Shown here: piece after piece, positions 39,793 to 47,735 of the stretch
Position numbering within the stretch: the stretch's first letter is position 1
Layout of the letters: every line of letters begins with the position of its first letter
Assembly (NCBI GenBank): GCA_965215215.1
Contig: CBDCDD010000001.1
Span: forward strand, 1-49,044
From: CALDTK01 sp965215215
Lineage (GTDB): Bacteria > Bacteroidota > Bacteroidia > Chitinophagales > Saprospiraceae
Length of the DNA stretch: 49,044 nucleotides
Reading direction: 5' to 3'
Notes under the pieces: generated by a model
Databases searched by the model: none
The model's input: the letters and a program-made list of their open reading frames with translations, nothing else
What the model was told of the DNA's origin: nothing
Translations under genes and position numbers: made by a program

Positions 39793-40472
39793 CGCTCGAT
39801 CCCGAGCATGGAACGTTCGGCCGCCGCGGAGGCCGAACGTTGGGTGGACAAAAACGAGACGTAACGGCTTAGCTGGCGGATGGCCGAGCTATGGCCGGCG
39901 AGACGCACGGTGGCGTGCTCGAGGAGCTCGAGCTTCTCCGCGTCGGGTACGTGGGCACCCAACTCGCCAGCGAAGGCCCGCGTGAGGACGGAGACGTCGC
40001 CCGCGGCCTCCGCGAGGATCTCGGCGACCGCGGAGGCGAGTGCCTCCAGCTCGGTAGCCGTGAAGCCCTCGGCCTCGCTGATCTGGCGCGCGAGGCGTTC
40101 GGCCTCGACCACGAGTTCGCCCTGGGCGGTGAGGGCTTTGGTCGCCCGGGGTAGAGCCCCGGCGATACTACTCTCCCCCTTCATCCGGGCGTATAAATCC
40201 CGGAATAGATCGCGGTTATCTTCCACGAAACCGACGATCTCTTGGAAGAGCTCCGAGCGTAGGATGTCCTCGGCTTGTTGCGCGACGAGCGTGAGGTAGC
40301 GTTTCTTGGTGCCCTTACGCTGCTCCTCGTTGGAGGAATCCCGTAGGGTCTGGATCAGGATCGGTTTGAGTAGCTCCTCGAACTGCGCCTGGACGCGGGG
40401 CGGGTGGGCGAGCGCGAGCCCGGCCACGCAGACGATCAGTCGCTGCCGCCGTGATATACTGACCCACCTCAC
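39789..40472 (-). CDS. Exported coiled-coil transfer protein, VirB5-like (first of four)
   Basis: The 227-residue protein begins with basic residues and a hydrophobic signal (LIVCVAGLALAHPPRVQAQ), followed by helices FEELLKPILIQTLRDSSNEE, RYLTLVAQQAEDILRSELFQ and LEALASAVAEILAEAAGDVS. It overlaps the traG stop by four bases and the next start by four, so it is co-translated with both neighbours. Confidence 0.66.
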   Translation of the reverse strand: MRWVSISRRQRLIVCVAGLALAHPPRVQAQFEELLKPILIQTLRDSSNEEQRKGTKKRYLTLVAQQAEDILRSELFQEIVGFVEDNRDLFRDLYARMKGESSIAGALPRATKALTAQGELVVEAERLARQISEAEGFTATELEALASAVAEILAEAAGDVSVLTRAFAGELGAHVPDAEKLELLEHATVRLAGHSSAIRQLSRYVSFLSTQRSASAAAERSMLGIER

Positions 40473-42955
40473 GACGCGCGCATTTCGTTGGCGAGTGCAC
40501 GGATCCCTCCCTCGTAAGAGCCCATCCGTTCGGCGCGTTCTAGTACGGCCTTTTTTTCGGGCTTGTGGGTAGTGTACACGAGGTACTCCTCGAGTGGGAC
40601 CTCGAGTCCGTAAACGTTGGCGTAATTACCGCCGAGTCCGACGAAGCACTCCTTGTAGCGACGCGTACGATCGAGTGCGTTGTTGACCGAGAGGATCTGC
40701 GCGACATCCTGCTCACTGAGGCCGAGGAGGGCCGCGATCTCGTCGAAGCGGTTCGCGAATTTGCTTTGATCCATGAGGATCTTGCAGTCGGCGTTGGCGA
40801 CGATCGCTTCCTTGACTATCTCGGAGGAGAGAATATCGTCGACCTCCTGGGTCACGACCCAAGCCTCGGCGAGGAACTTGCGGGCGGTCTTAAATAGATA
40901 CTTGGTGAAGTGGGCCATCTCGCCCTTCGAGATCGCCTTCCAGGCCTCCTCTATGCAGATAATCTTACGGACGTCACCGGGCAATTTCCTCATCTTCGTG
41001 ATGAAGACGTCCATGATGACGAGCGTCACGACGGGAAACAGGATTGGGTGATCCTTGATGTTGTCGAGCTCGAATACGATGAATGTTTCCGCGAGTAGAT
41101 CGAGCTGCTTGTCGGCATTCAGGAGGTAATCGAACTCACCCCCTTTGTAGAAGGGTTTGAGCGCGTACAGCATACCTTTCAGGTCGAAATCCGCCTCGCG
41201 GACGCCTTGGTCTTTGACGATCTGTAGGTAATGATCGCGCGTGTACTCGTAGTAGGTATTGAAGCTCGGGACGATCGCACCGCCGGCTGCCTTAACGGCC
41301 TCGTAATAGAGGATTATCCCCTCGGAGAGACCGACGTACTCCGTTTGACTTACTTTATCGTCCTGGGCTTTCCATAGCGTGACGACGATAGCCTTGAGGG
41401 CTTCGCGCTTCTCGATATCGAAGGTCGCTCCCTCGGGTAGGAGGAAAGGATTGAAGGCCACCGGATCGTCGTCGCTGTACTCGAAGTAGACACCTCCGAC
41501 GTATTCGCAGGTGCCACTGTAGGAGCCCCCGACGTCGACGATGACGACGTGGGTTCCCTGTTTGTGGTAGTTGTGCAGTAGATGGTTCACACCAAAAGAC
41601 TTCCCGCTACCGCTAGGGCCTAATATGAACTTGTTGAAGTTCGATATCAGCCCTCGATCGTAAGGCTCCTGCGAGAGATCGACGGCGACCGGGTAGCCGG
41701 ATAACCTATCGACGAAGCGGATGCCGAACGGCGATGCGGAGGTCCTGTAGTTAGTCTCGAGCGTGAGTAGGCACGTGGCCTGAGGGCTGAAGCTGTAGAA
41801 GTATTCTTCGCTAGGTAGATCGCCGGCGTTACCGGGCATCCCGGCCCACCAGAGCGGTCCGAGGCTGAAGACCTCATCCTTTGGGGTAATCCCGGCCTTC
41901 GAAAAGGCGGTTGCCACAATTCCGGCGTGGTTCTTAAGCTCTTCGTCGGATTCACCCCAGACCAGGATGTTGAAATGCGTCTCGACGATCTGGCGCTGCG
42001 TCGAGGCGAACTCATCGAGGAACGAGTTGATCTCCGCGCTGTACACCTCATTAGGGCGGGCGTACTGCGCGAGCGAACCCATCCTACGCTGCCTGCGCTC
42101 CAATTTGGCGATGACCTCCTTCGACTCAACGATCCGGATGTACTGATTGTAGATGTGGGGTGCATTCGTGTAAAGGCCGAACACGTTACCGCGGCTCATG
42201 TGGAGTGCCGCCTGGGGACTCGAGTAACCACCCGCAGCAACCGAGGGCGTAATACTGGGTGGAAGCTGATCGGCGGAGGAGACGGTGAACAGTTTGCACC
42301 TCCTTTCACCGATCCGTAGACCGTCGTTGAGGTCCACGTCCCTCAGGATCGGTTCGCTCGCCTCCGAGAGGGACAGATAGCGCTCGATGATGCCGGCACG
42401 ATCGGCGGTGCCTACTAAGTCGTCTGACCTGAGTCGTTCGACCTCGATGACGCCCTCGTCCTCGAGTACGCGGGCCATCTGCTCCGCGGCCTCGATGAAA
42501 TCATCGATTGCCCCGGGCTTGGTGATCTCGCGGGGGACAATGCTGACCCGCGTGAAGGTCGAACGTAGCGACGTTACCCTCTTGCGCTCCTCGAGGGCGA
42601 GGGTAACGTACAAATACGACTCATGTCGTAGCGTAGGGCGCTCCATGAAGTGCCGTTCGCTCGCCCGATCGGTCATATCGCGATCGGCGTTGACGTCGAA
42701 CTTGGCCTTGTAGGCCGCGTCATAATACCAGTCCTGCTTATGGACTACGGCTCCGACCGGTAAAACCTTGAGAGCCCGCACCATCGTCTGGTGCAGGCCT
42801 TCCAACTTCTCTGAGGCGACCGAAAAGATCTCCGGCAGTGTGAGCCGGAAACCGACAGTGACCTCGGCGTTTTTGCTGATAATTACATCTCGTTCGACGG
42901 CTAGCAGCGGCATGGCCTTTTCGAGATCGTGTGCTTTAATCTGAGTAGTGGCCAT
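40469..42955 (-). CDS. traG: TraG (VirB4-type conjugation ATPase)
   Basis: This is the main cytoplasmic ATPase that assembles and drives the transfer apparatus. It has 828 residues, normal for the family. Walker A GPSGSGKS lies near residue 445, preceded by DLSQEPYDRGLISNFNKFIL; Walker B IICIEEAWKAIS near residue 667; and the VirB4 motif AWVVTQEVDDILSS follows. The N-terminal half carries the usual VirB4 domain (LEKAMPLLAVERDVIISKNA, AEVTVGFRLTLPEIFSV). It is downstream of traF and overlaps the first VirB5-like gene. Confidence 0.95.
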   Translation of the reverse strand: MATTQIKAHDLEKAMPLLAVERDVIISKNAEVTVGFRLTLPEIFSVASEKLEGLHQTMVRALKVLPVGAVVHKQDWYYDAAYKAKFDVNADRDMTDRASERHFMERPTLRHESYLYVTLALEERKRVTSLRSTFTRVSIVPREITKPGAIDDFIEAAEQMARVLEDEGVIEVERLRSDDLVGTADRAGIIERYLSLSEASEPILRDVDLNDGLRIGERRCKLFTVSSADQLPPSITPSVAAGGYSSPQAALHMSRGNVFGLYTNAPHIYNQYIRIVESKEVIAKLERRQRRMGSLAQYARPNEVYSAEINSFLDEFASTQRQIVETHFNILVWGESDEELKNHAGIVATAFSKAGITPKDEVFSLGPLWWAGMPGNAGDLPSEEYFYSFSPQATCLLTLETNYRTSASPFGIRFVDRLSGYPVAVDLSQEPYDRGLISNFNKFILGPSGSGKSFGVNHLLHNYHKQGTHVVIVDVGGSYSGTCEYVGGVYFEYSDDDPVAFNPFLLPEGATFDIEKREALKAIVVTLWKAQDDKVSQTEYVGLSEGIILYYEAVKAAGGAIVPSFNTYYEYTRDHYLQIVKDQGVREADFDLKGMLYALKPFYKGGEFDYLLNADKQLDLLAETFIVFELDNIKDHPILFPVVTLVIMDVFITKMRKLPGDVRKIICIEEAWKAISKGEMAHFTKYLFKTARKFLAEAWVVTQEVDDILSSEIVKEAIVANADCKILMDQSKFANRFDEIAALLGLSEQDVAQILSVNNALDRTRRYKECFVGLGGNYANVYGLEVPLEEYLVYTTHKPEKKAVLERAERMGSYEGGIRALANEMRAS

Positions 42956-42999
42956 ACGACTGGTGATCTATATTCGAATTAAGATGTGGGTGTAGTCCA

Positions 43000-43314
43000 T
43001 CACCGCCGCAAACCCAAATAAGGTCTACGACTTGAAGAACGAAGTATCCGCGGGCGCTTACGGTATGCACTAATCTTGGTGGCACCGTGCTCGCCGTATT
43101 TGAGGCTGACATACTGGACGGCGTATACGCCGCCTCCGAGGAAAGCGAATAATCCGATTGCGCTAACGATCGAACCGAACCCAAACATTCGCAGGAGTGC
43201 GAACCCTACGAAAGCGAGGACGACGGCACCGAGGAGATAGACGAGGTACTTTTCGGTTATCCCAAAGATCTCGGGTACCCGTCCGACTCCCCGGTTCACG
43301 TCGTAACCGGTCAT
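43000..43314 (-). CDS. traF: TraF (DUF4133; VirB3-like membrane protein)
   Basis: The 104-residue protein has the DUF4133 opening (YDVNRGVGRVPEIFGITEKY) and two membrane segments (LVYLLGAVVLAFVGFALLRM and SIVSAIGLFAFLGGGVYAV), followed by a basic tail. It starts one base after the traE stop and precedes traG, as in Bacteroides systems. Confidence 0.88.
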   Translation of the reverse strand: MTGYDVNRGVGRVPEIFGITEKYLVYLLGAVVLAFVGFALLRMFGFGSIVSAIGLFAFLGGGVYAVQYVSLKYGEHGATKISAYRKRPRILRSSSRRPYLGLRR

Positions 43315-43315
43315 A

Positions 43316-43684
43316 TTAGTTGACCGTGACCCCCAACCAAGTGGTAAGGATACTAGGGACTACCGCGGCAATGATCGCACCGCCGATCCAGTAACCCGCG
43401 GAGGACATCGTGTCCTGCTCTTTACTGTTGAACTTGGATACCAGCTTGACGAGACCCATTACGAACAGACCTACCGCAGCGAAATAACACATGTTCGTCA
43501 CGGGCTGAACCCAGCCCTGCGTGGTGGTTTCGTAAGTGGTTAAGGTTGTACCGACTGCTTGAAGTCCACCGCGTGTCCCCTGAGCGTAATTGAGTACTGG
43601 GAATAGGCACCAGGCTAGGAACGTGGCTGCGAGTAGATAAAATCGTGCTCGATAAGAGGCGATTGATGTCTGCAGAGTATTCAT
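43316..43684 (-). CDS. traE: TraE (DUF4134; VirB2-like pilin candidate)
   Basis: From the ATG at 43684 the 122-residue protein has a signal-like segment (FYLLAATFLAWCLFPVLNYA), then TRGGLQAVGTTLTTYETT and two membrane segments (PVTNMCYFAAVGLFVMGLVK and GYWIGGAIIAAVVPSILTTW). This is the DUF4134 TraE layout. The longer frame to 43759 begins in non-coding sequence. Confidence 0.85.
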   Translation of the reverse strand: MNTLQTSIASYRARFYLLAATFLAWCLFPVLNYAQGTRGGLQAVGTTLTTYETTTQGWVQPVTNMCYFAAVGLFVMGLVKLVSKFNSKEQDTMSSAGYWIGGAIIAAVVPSILTTWLGVTVN

Positions 43685-43806
43685 GAGGAAGAGAGGTTGA
43701 TTTAATGATGTAAAACGGACCCTTAAGGTGCCGTGGGTGTGCAGGTTTGCGTTAACCAAGGAATGATTAGTGCTTATTTCAAGTATGTAGCGACGGAGTA
43801 ATTAAC

Positions 43807-44106
43807 CTAACTATCTCCGAATGCAGCGGCCCGTACTAGACCTAAAAACATAATGAGTAAAATGAGGTAGCCAAGCCAGCTACCCAAGGCACCGAGGCCT
43901 TTCCCGTCGAGAATTCGCTTCACCACGACGAGTAGCCCGACCATGGCGGCCAGGGTTACGATGTTTAGCGAAGTCCTTTCGATAGAATTATAGAAGGCAC
44001 GGGTACCATCACCGTCGGCGGTGATGCTGGTTTGCGGCGTGAACGTCGCCTGACTAAAGCCAGTAGTGGCCACGAAGAGGGTTAGAAGTAGTAACCAGGC
44101 TCGCAT
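43807..44106 (-). CDS. Second VirB2/TraE-like small membrane protein
   Basis: The 99-residue protein has a signal peptide (LLLLTLFVATTGFSQA) and two membrane segments (LNIVTLAAMVGLLVVVKRIL and LGSWLGYLILLIMFLGLVRA), the size and topology of a VirB2 pilin. It directly precedes traE and its start abuts the stop of the upstream gene, so two pilin-like genes stand in tandem. Could be a TraD/TraC-like accessory instead. Confidence 0.65.
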   Translation of the reverse strand: MRAWLLLLTLFVATTGFSQATFTPQTSITADGDGTRAFYNSIERTSLNIVTLAAMVGLLVVVKRILDGKGLGALGSWLGYLILLIMFLGLVRAAAFGDS

Positions 44107-44741
44107 CAGGCAGTCTCTATTGAGCGCTCCGAACGAGCCGCAGCTACCATGCGACCGAAATCTGTGCCTCCGACGAGCTCGTCGTTGGCGAGAAGCGTAT
44201 CGGAGGCCGTACCGCTGTACTTCGATGCGACGGCGTCATCCAGGAGCGACTGCATGTAGTCTAGATCGTTAGCCCCATCGTACACGTCGTCGAACGTCGA
44301 GATGGGTATGGCGAAGGACTCGATCTCCGCGTTCGAACCTTCGTCAGGTAGACGTGTGGCCAGGGGTGAACTCGGGGACGCAGCCTCCTGATGCAGGATC
44401 TCCCGCTCGAACGGGTTCGAGCGTTGAGGCCGTGGCTTAGCCTGACGAACGCCCTCATCATAGGTCTCGGCCGAACCCTTGCTTAAACCAGCGCCGGGCA
44501 GTATCTCTGGCTCGGTGGTAGACCTCGAATCGGTAACGGTTAACGTAGGCCCGATACCAGTTGCACCCAGGGCACTCCCTGAAGGGGGAACAGCATTAGG
44601 CTTACTACCCCGTTTGAGGAAACGACTCCTCGCTGCCCGGATTTCTTCGGGATAGTAGACCCAAGCGACGACGCCGAGGTAGATCGCGACAAAGCCAGTG
44701 ACTACGGCAATGAAAACAGGCCACGGGACTTGTTGGAACAT
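44106..44741 (-). CDS. Membrane-anchored transfer-operon protein, unknown
   Basis: The 211-residue protein has one N-terminal membrane segment (WPVFIAVVTGFVAIYLGVVA) and a basic stop (RSRFLKRGSK). A long disordered cytoplasmic region rich in Ser, Pro and Gly follows, then an acidic end (DDVYDGANDLDYMQSLLDDA). Its place upstream of the pilin-like gene suggests the slot of traC or traD. I cannot name it. Confidence 0.62.
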   Translation of the reverse strand: MFQQVPWPVFIAVVTGFVAIYLGVVAWVYYPEEIRAARSRFLKRGSKPNAVPPSGSALGATGIGPTLTVTDSRSTTEPEILPGAGLSKGSAETYDEGVRQAKPRPQRSNPFEREILHQEAASPSSPLATRLPDEGSNAEIESFAIPISTFDDVYDGANDLDYMQSLLDDAVASKYSGTASDTLLANDELVGGTDFGRMVAAARSERSIETA

Positions 44742-44911
44742 AGTCTATTAGCGTTAATGACGACGATTTTGGTCGTTCACGTCTGGTTACGCAGCTAGAT
44801 TACGTCTAATACGACCATATGGGAGCTATTTCGTCCCTTCGGTTTACATTTAAATGACAAAAAAATTCAAACAGTACCGCTGACGGCACCATACAGATGT
44901 AGATACACGGT

Positions 44912-45520
44912 TTAGAGATCCATCAGGGGATTCACCTCCGCGCGGTCCGTTAGCTGGGCTTTGTTTGCTGCAATCCAATGGACGATGATCCGATTGGCGA
45001 GCTGACTCATCGGCAAACCCCCAGCACAGTTACGTGCGATGTAACGGAGGGCTTCGCGGGTACTCACGTCGACGTATAGCATTACGTTATCCATGGTCTC
45101 ACGGGTCGGATCGAGAATCTTATCTAGGACTTCCTCGCTGGCATGACTTGGGTAAGCCTCGTCGGAGTCTGACGATGGGCGTTGTGGAGGTAAACTCGAC
45201 TTGCGTCTCTTGAGCGGTCTGACGGACTTACTCTTGCCGCTATCGGTTTTCTCCCCCACAGCGGACGCTTTGGGCTTGCTGGGCTTGTCGGAGCGTCCGG
45301 TCATCTTGGCTTGCTCCGCCTTACGGTCGTTAGTCTCGTGGTGAGGCCGTTCATCGGGAACGCGTTTATCTACGGCACTGTCCCCGTGGGTCACGAGCGC
45401 TTCGGGATTGACCGAGCTTGGAGTCGGTCCTTGATCGGAGGATGCGGCATCGAAATGACGTGCGACGTCATCCGGAGCGGATATAGCATCGAGATTGAGG
45501 GCTCTTCGGGGTGTAGACAT
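44912..45520 (-). CDS. DUF3408 (TraB-like) protein, RHH-type C-terminus
   Basis: The 202-residue protein has a long charged, disordered N-terminus (many Lys, Ser, Pro) and a C-terminal domain VMLYVDVSTREALRYIARNC, LPMSQLANRIIVHWIAANKA, matching the DUF3408 family that follows parA in Bacteroides transfer operons. The strand-helix-helix order suggests ribbon-helix-helix DNA binding. Since no ParB is present, it may be the partner of ParA that binds the 16-base tandem array; this is inference. Confidence 0.75.
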   Translation of the reverse strand: MSTPRRALNLDAISAPDDVARHFDAASSDQGPTPSSVNPEALVTHGDSAVDKRVPDERPHHETNDRKAEQAKMTGRSDKPSKPKASAVGEKTDSGKSKSVRPLKRRKSSLPPQRPSSDSDEAYPSHASEEVLDKILDPTRETMDNVMLYVDVSTREALRYIARNCAGGLPMSQLANRIIVHWIAANKAQLTDRAEVNPLMDL

Positions 45521-45531
45521 GATTGGTGCGT

Positions 45532-46299
45532 TTAAGTGTTCGAGGACTGAGCTACGGTGGTAACCTCGCTGGTGAGCTCCTCCATGAAGGCTCTGAGGTT
45601 AAGCTTGCCGATCCGCATTCGTTGAAGCGTGGATCGGGTATCGTCACGGTTCATAGCTAGGGCGAACGGTACGTAGTTGCTGAGTATCCTGTAACCGTTA
45701 TCCAAGAAATAGGTCGTCTGCTCCGCCATGATTTCCTGGTGGAATCGGATCCGGATTTTGTTCCAGAACACTAAAATTTTGTGAGGCTCGAGTTCGGGTA
45801 CCTTGTTACGAAGGGCAGCGAGGAATTCGACCGTAGAGCGCATAGACATATCCTCCGGCTCAAGTGGGACAACGATGTGATCGCAACCACGGAGGGTCAT
45901 CGCAAGGCCGCTGTCGGTCACGCTACCTGGCGTATCTACTACGAGGTATTTGGCATTGAGATAGGCGGCCTTCTCGTAGGAGGAAGCTTGTTCTTGCGAT
46001 GGTCTGTTTAGGACGTGGGCGAGCTTAGTTGCCTCGATCGGGTATATCGTTTCGCGGTCACCGATACGCGATGGAGCTACGTAAGAAGGATCTTGCTTGT
46101 AGTAAGCGATCTCTTGGTCCCTGAGCTTGCGGACGGAATACTGAGGGTGGTCGGCGTCAGCGAAGTAGACATCGTCCCCGCGGTCGAAGTAGAGGTAACT
46201 CGCTAGGGCTATAGCCGCAGTCGATTTCCCCGCACCACCCTTCTGCGTAGCGAAGGCTACAACTGTTGGGTCTTTTCTTTTCGAGGCTTGTGATGTCAT
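45532..46299 (-). CDS. parA: ParA-family ATPase (TraA-like)
   Basis: ParA ATPases move plasmid copies apart during division. The 255-residue protein has the deviant Walker A KGGAGKST at about residues 18-25, the A' motif YFADADHPQ, the Walker B region YLVVDTPGSVTDSGLAM, and VVPLEPEDMSMRSTVEFLAA. It is the first gene of the long minus-strand transfer operon, as traA is in Bacteroides elements, with the 16-base tandem array 190 bases upstream. It may serve partition, transfer, or both. Confidence 0.9.
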   Translation of the reverse strand: MTSQASKRKDPTVVAFATQKGGAGKSTAAIALASYLYFDRGDDVYFADADHPQYSVRKLRDQEIAYYKQDPSYVAPSRIGDRETIYPIEATKLAHVLNRPSQEQASSYEKAAYLNAKYLVVDTPGSVTDSGLAMTLRGCDHIVVPLEPEDMSMRSTVEFLAALRNKVPELEPHKILVFWNKIRIRFHQEIMAEQTTYFLDNGYRILSNYVPFALAMNRDDTRSTLQRMRIGKLNLRAFMEELTSEVTTVAQSSNT

Positions 46300-46491
46300 C
46301 GCTGAGATTCTAGTAGGGAATGTTCGCTCGTGGTGTTATGGAGATGTACGTGAATACAGCTGTACTTAAACGTGTGTGGCTGCAACGCCACAAGTACGGT
46401 ATTAAGTGTGTCAATACATATGTAATCACTTACATGTGTACAGCTTGCAACAAATATATACTTACTTGACTACATCTGCAAACAATTAACC

Positions 46492-46715
46492 ATGACTGTA
46501 CAGCTGCATGACTGTACAGCTGCATGACTGTACAGCTGCATGACTGTACAGCTGCATGACTGTACAGCTGCATAACTGTACAGCTGCATAACTGTACAGC
46601 TGCATAACTGTACAGCTGCATAACTGTACAGCTGTATGACTGTACAGCTGTATGACTGTACAGCTGTATGACTGTACAGCTGTATGACTGTACAGCTGTA
46701 TGACTGTACAGCTGT
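46492..46715. repeat. 14 x 16-bp tandem repeat, candidate centromere
   Basis: Fourteen head-to-tail units of ATGACTGTACAGCTGC or close variants, then a 7-base partial unit. Units 1-5 are ATGA...GC, 6-8 ATAA...GC, 9 ATAA...GT, 10-14 ATGA...GT, a block pattern that suggests growth by unit duplication. Each unit contains the palindromes CTGTACAG and CAGCTG. Stray matches lie closer to parA (ATACAGCTGTAC at about 46355, TGTACAGCTTG at about 46438). Location upstream of parA fits a parS/parC-like centromere or operator. Confidence 0.75.
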
Positions 46716-46722
46716 ATGACTG

Positions 46723-47067
46723 ACCAATCGTTGACTTAGTAGTAGTTGTGCCTTCGGGTTGCTGGTTGACCGAGCATCGTGGCTACGTCGTACCTCCCTC
46801 AATGTGGGTGGTTTGGGGATTGCCTCGACCGAGATTAACCAACTCAACGGAGTGTTGACTGGTAGCCGACACGTGATCCAGGCTCTCGTTCAATTGGGAG
46901 GTCGAAGGGGTTGAGGCTAAGCTAGAGTGTGCTGACTTGTACAGTAGTGGAGTGGTTGTCGGACAGTCATTCGTGAGGGTGGTCGCGGAGGTGATCGCGG
47001 AGTATGGCAAACGTCCGCGGAGTCACTCGCGGGGGTTGGCTCGAGGAGAATCGCGGAGGTGACCGTG
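46723..47067. other. Non-coding stretch between the tandem array and oriT candidate
   Basis: No credible gene is visible. Near the mobilisation side, CGCGGAG occurs four times (from 46984, 46996, 47016 and 47052), twice as TCGCGGAGGTGA, which could be relaxosome or regulator binding sites. Confidence 0.4.
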
Positions 47068-47241
47068 TCTGATCTTTAGATCAGAGCAAGATGTGACTTG
47101 TGCAACGAATAAATGCGGCTGCGCCCCATATTCGTTGCACAAGTCCACTTGCCTCACCCATTGACCGCTCGAAACTCGCTGGTCATTTTTATGGGTGAGG
47201 GCGAGTCCCTTCGGGCCTCCGGAGGCGGCGCTGTGCGCCGC
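47068..47241. other. oriT candidate: cluster of inverted repeats upstream of the relaxosome genes
   Basis: Four dyads are packed in 174 bases just before the mobilisation operon. TCTGATCT/AGATCAGA lies at 47068-47085. A perfect 17-base-arm dyad with a 17-base loop (arm GACTTGTGCAACGAATA) lies at 47095-47145. CCTCACCCAT/ATGGGTGAGG with an inner TGACC/GGTCA lies at 47152-47200, and GCGGCGC/GCGCCGC at 47225-47241. Origins of transfer carry such repeats beside the relaxase operon. The nick site cannot be named from sequence. Confidence 0.6.
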
Positions 47242-47273
47242 GGACGTCGATCCATCGCACGCAAATCGAACGC

Positions 47274-47735
47274 ATGACTCCCGAACCACCCACACCCGAT
47301 CGATCGCAGGATGCCCAGAAAAAAAATGCCCGGGGCAGACCCTCGAAGGAGGCGAAGGACCGGCGGACCTCACACCGGGTGATGGTGAACTTGAACCCAG
47401 CGGACTACGAGAAGGCGATGGCTGCGTGGGACCCGCACGTGTACCCGTCACGCGCTTCGTACATGCGTGCGCGGTTGTGCGCGGGAGAGATCAAAGTGCG
47501 AACTTGGGACCAATCCCTCGAGGCCGGTTTGGAGCGTCTACATGAACACAACGACCTCCTACGTCGGATCGGGGTGAACCTCAACCAACTGGTGAAACAC
47601 ATGAACGAGCACAAATCGGGCGCTAGCCGGGCGGAGGTAGCGCAACTCGCGCGCGTAGTGGGCGAGTGTCTGCGGGCACAAGAGGCGAGCGGTCGGGATT
47701 TACGTACGATCGCTGAACGGTACGCTCGCTCGTGA
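47274..47735 (+). CDS. MobC-like relaxosome accessory protein (RHH type; Bacteroides MobA class)
   Basis: It binds oriT and helps the relaxase nick. The 153 residues have a basic disordered start, an RHH-like segment (SHRVMVNLNPADYEKAMAAW, YPSRASYMRARLCAGEI) and the MobC signature RRIGVNLNQLVKHMNE near residue 105. The stop overlaps the GTG of the relaxase (GTGA), so the two are translationally coupled. Upstream lie the oriT-like dyads. Confidence 0.88.
   Translation: MTPEPPTPDRSQDAQKKNARGRPSKEAKDRRTSHRVMVNLNPADYEKAMAAWDPHVYPSRASYMRARLCAGEIKVRTWDQSLEAGLERLHEHNDLLRRIGVNLNQLVKHMNEHKSGASRAEVAQLARVVGECLRAQEASGRDLRTIAERYARS

Noticed and set aside
46492..46715. CRISPR array
   Set aside because: Units are contiguous with no spacers between them, and no cas genes are present.
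46430..46847. Minus-strand frames repeating QLYS and AAVQ
   Set aside because: They are translations of the 16-base tandem array, which stays open because the unit has no stop in that frame.
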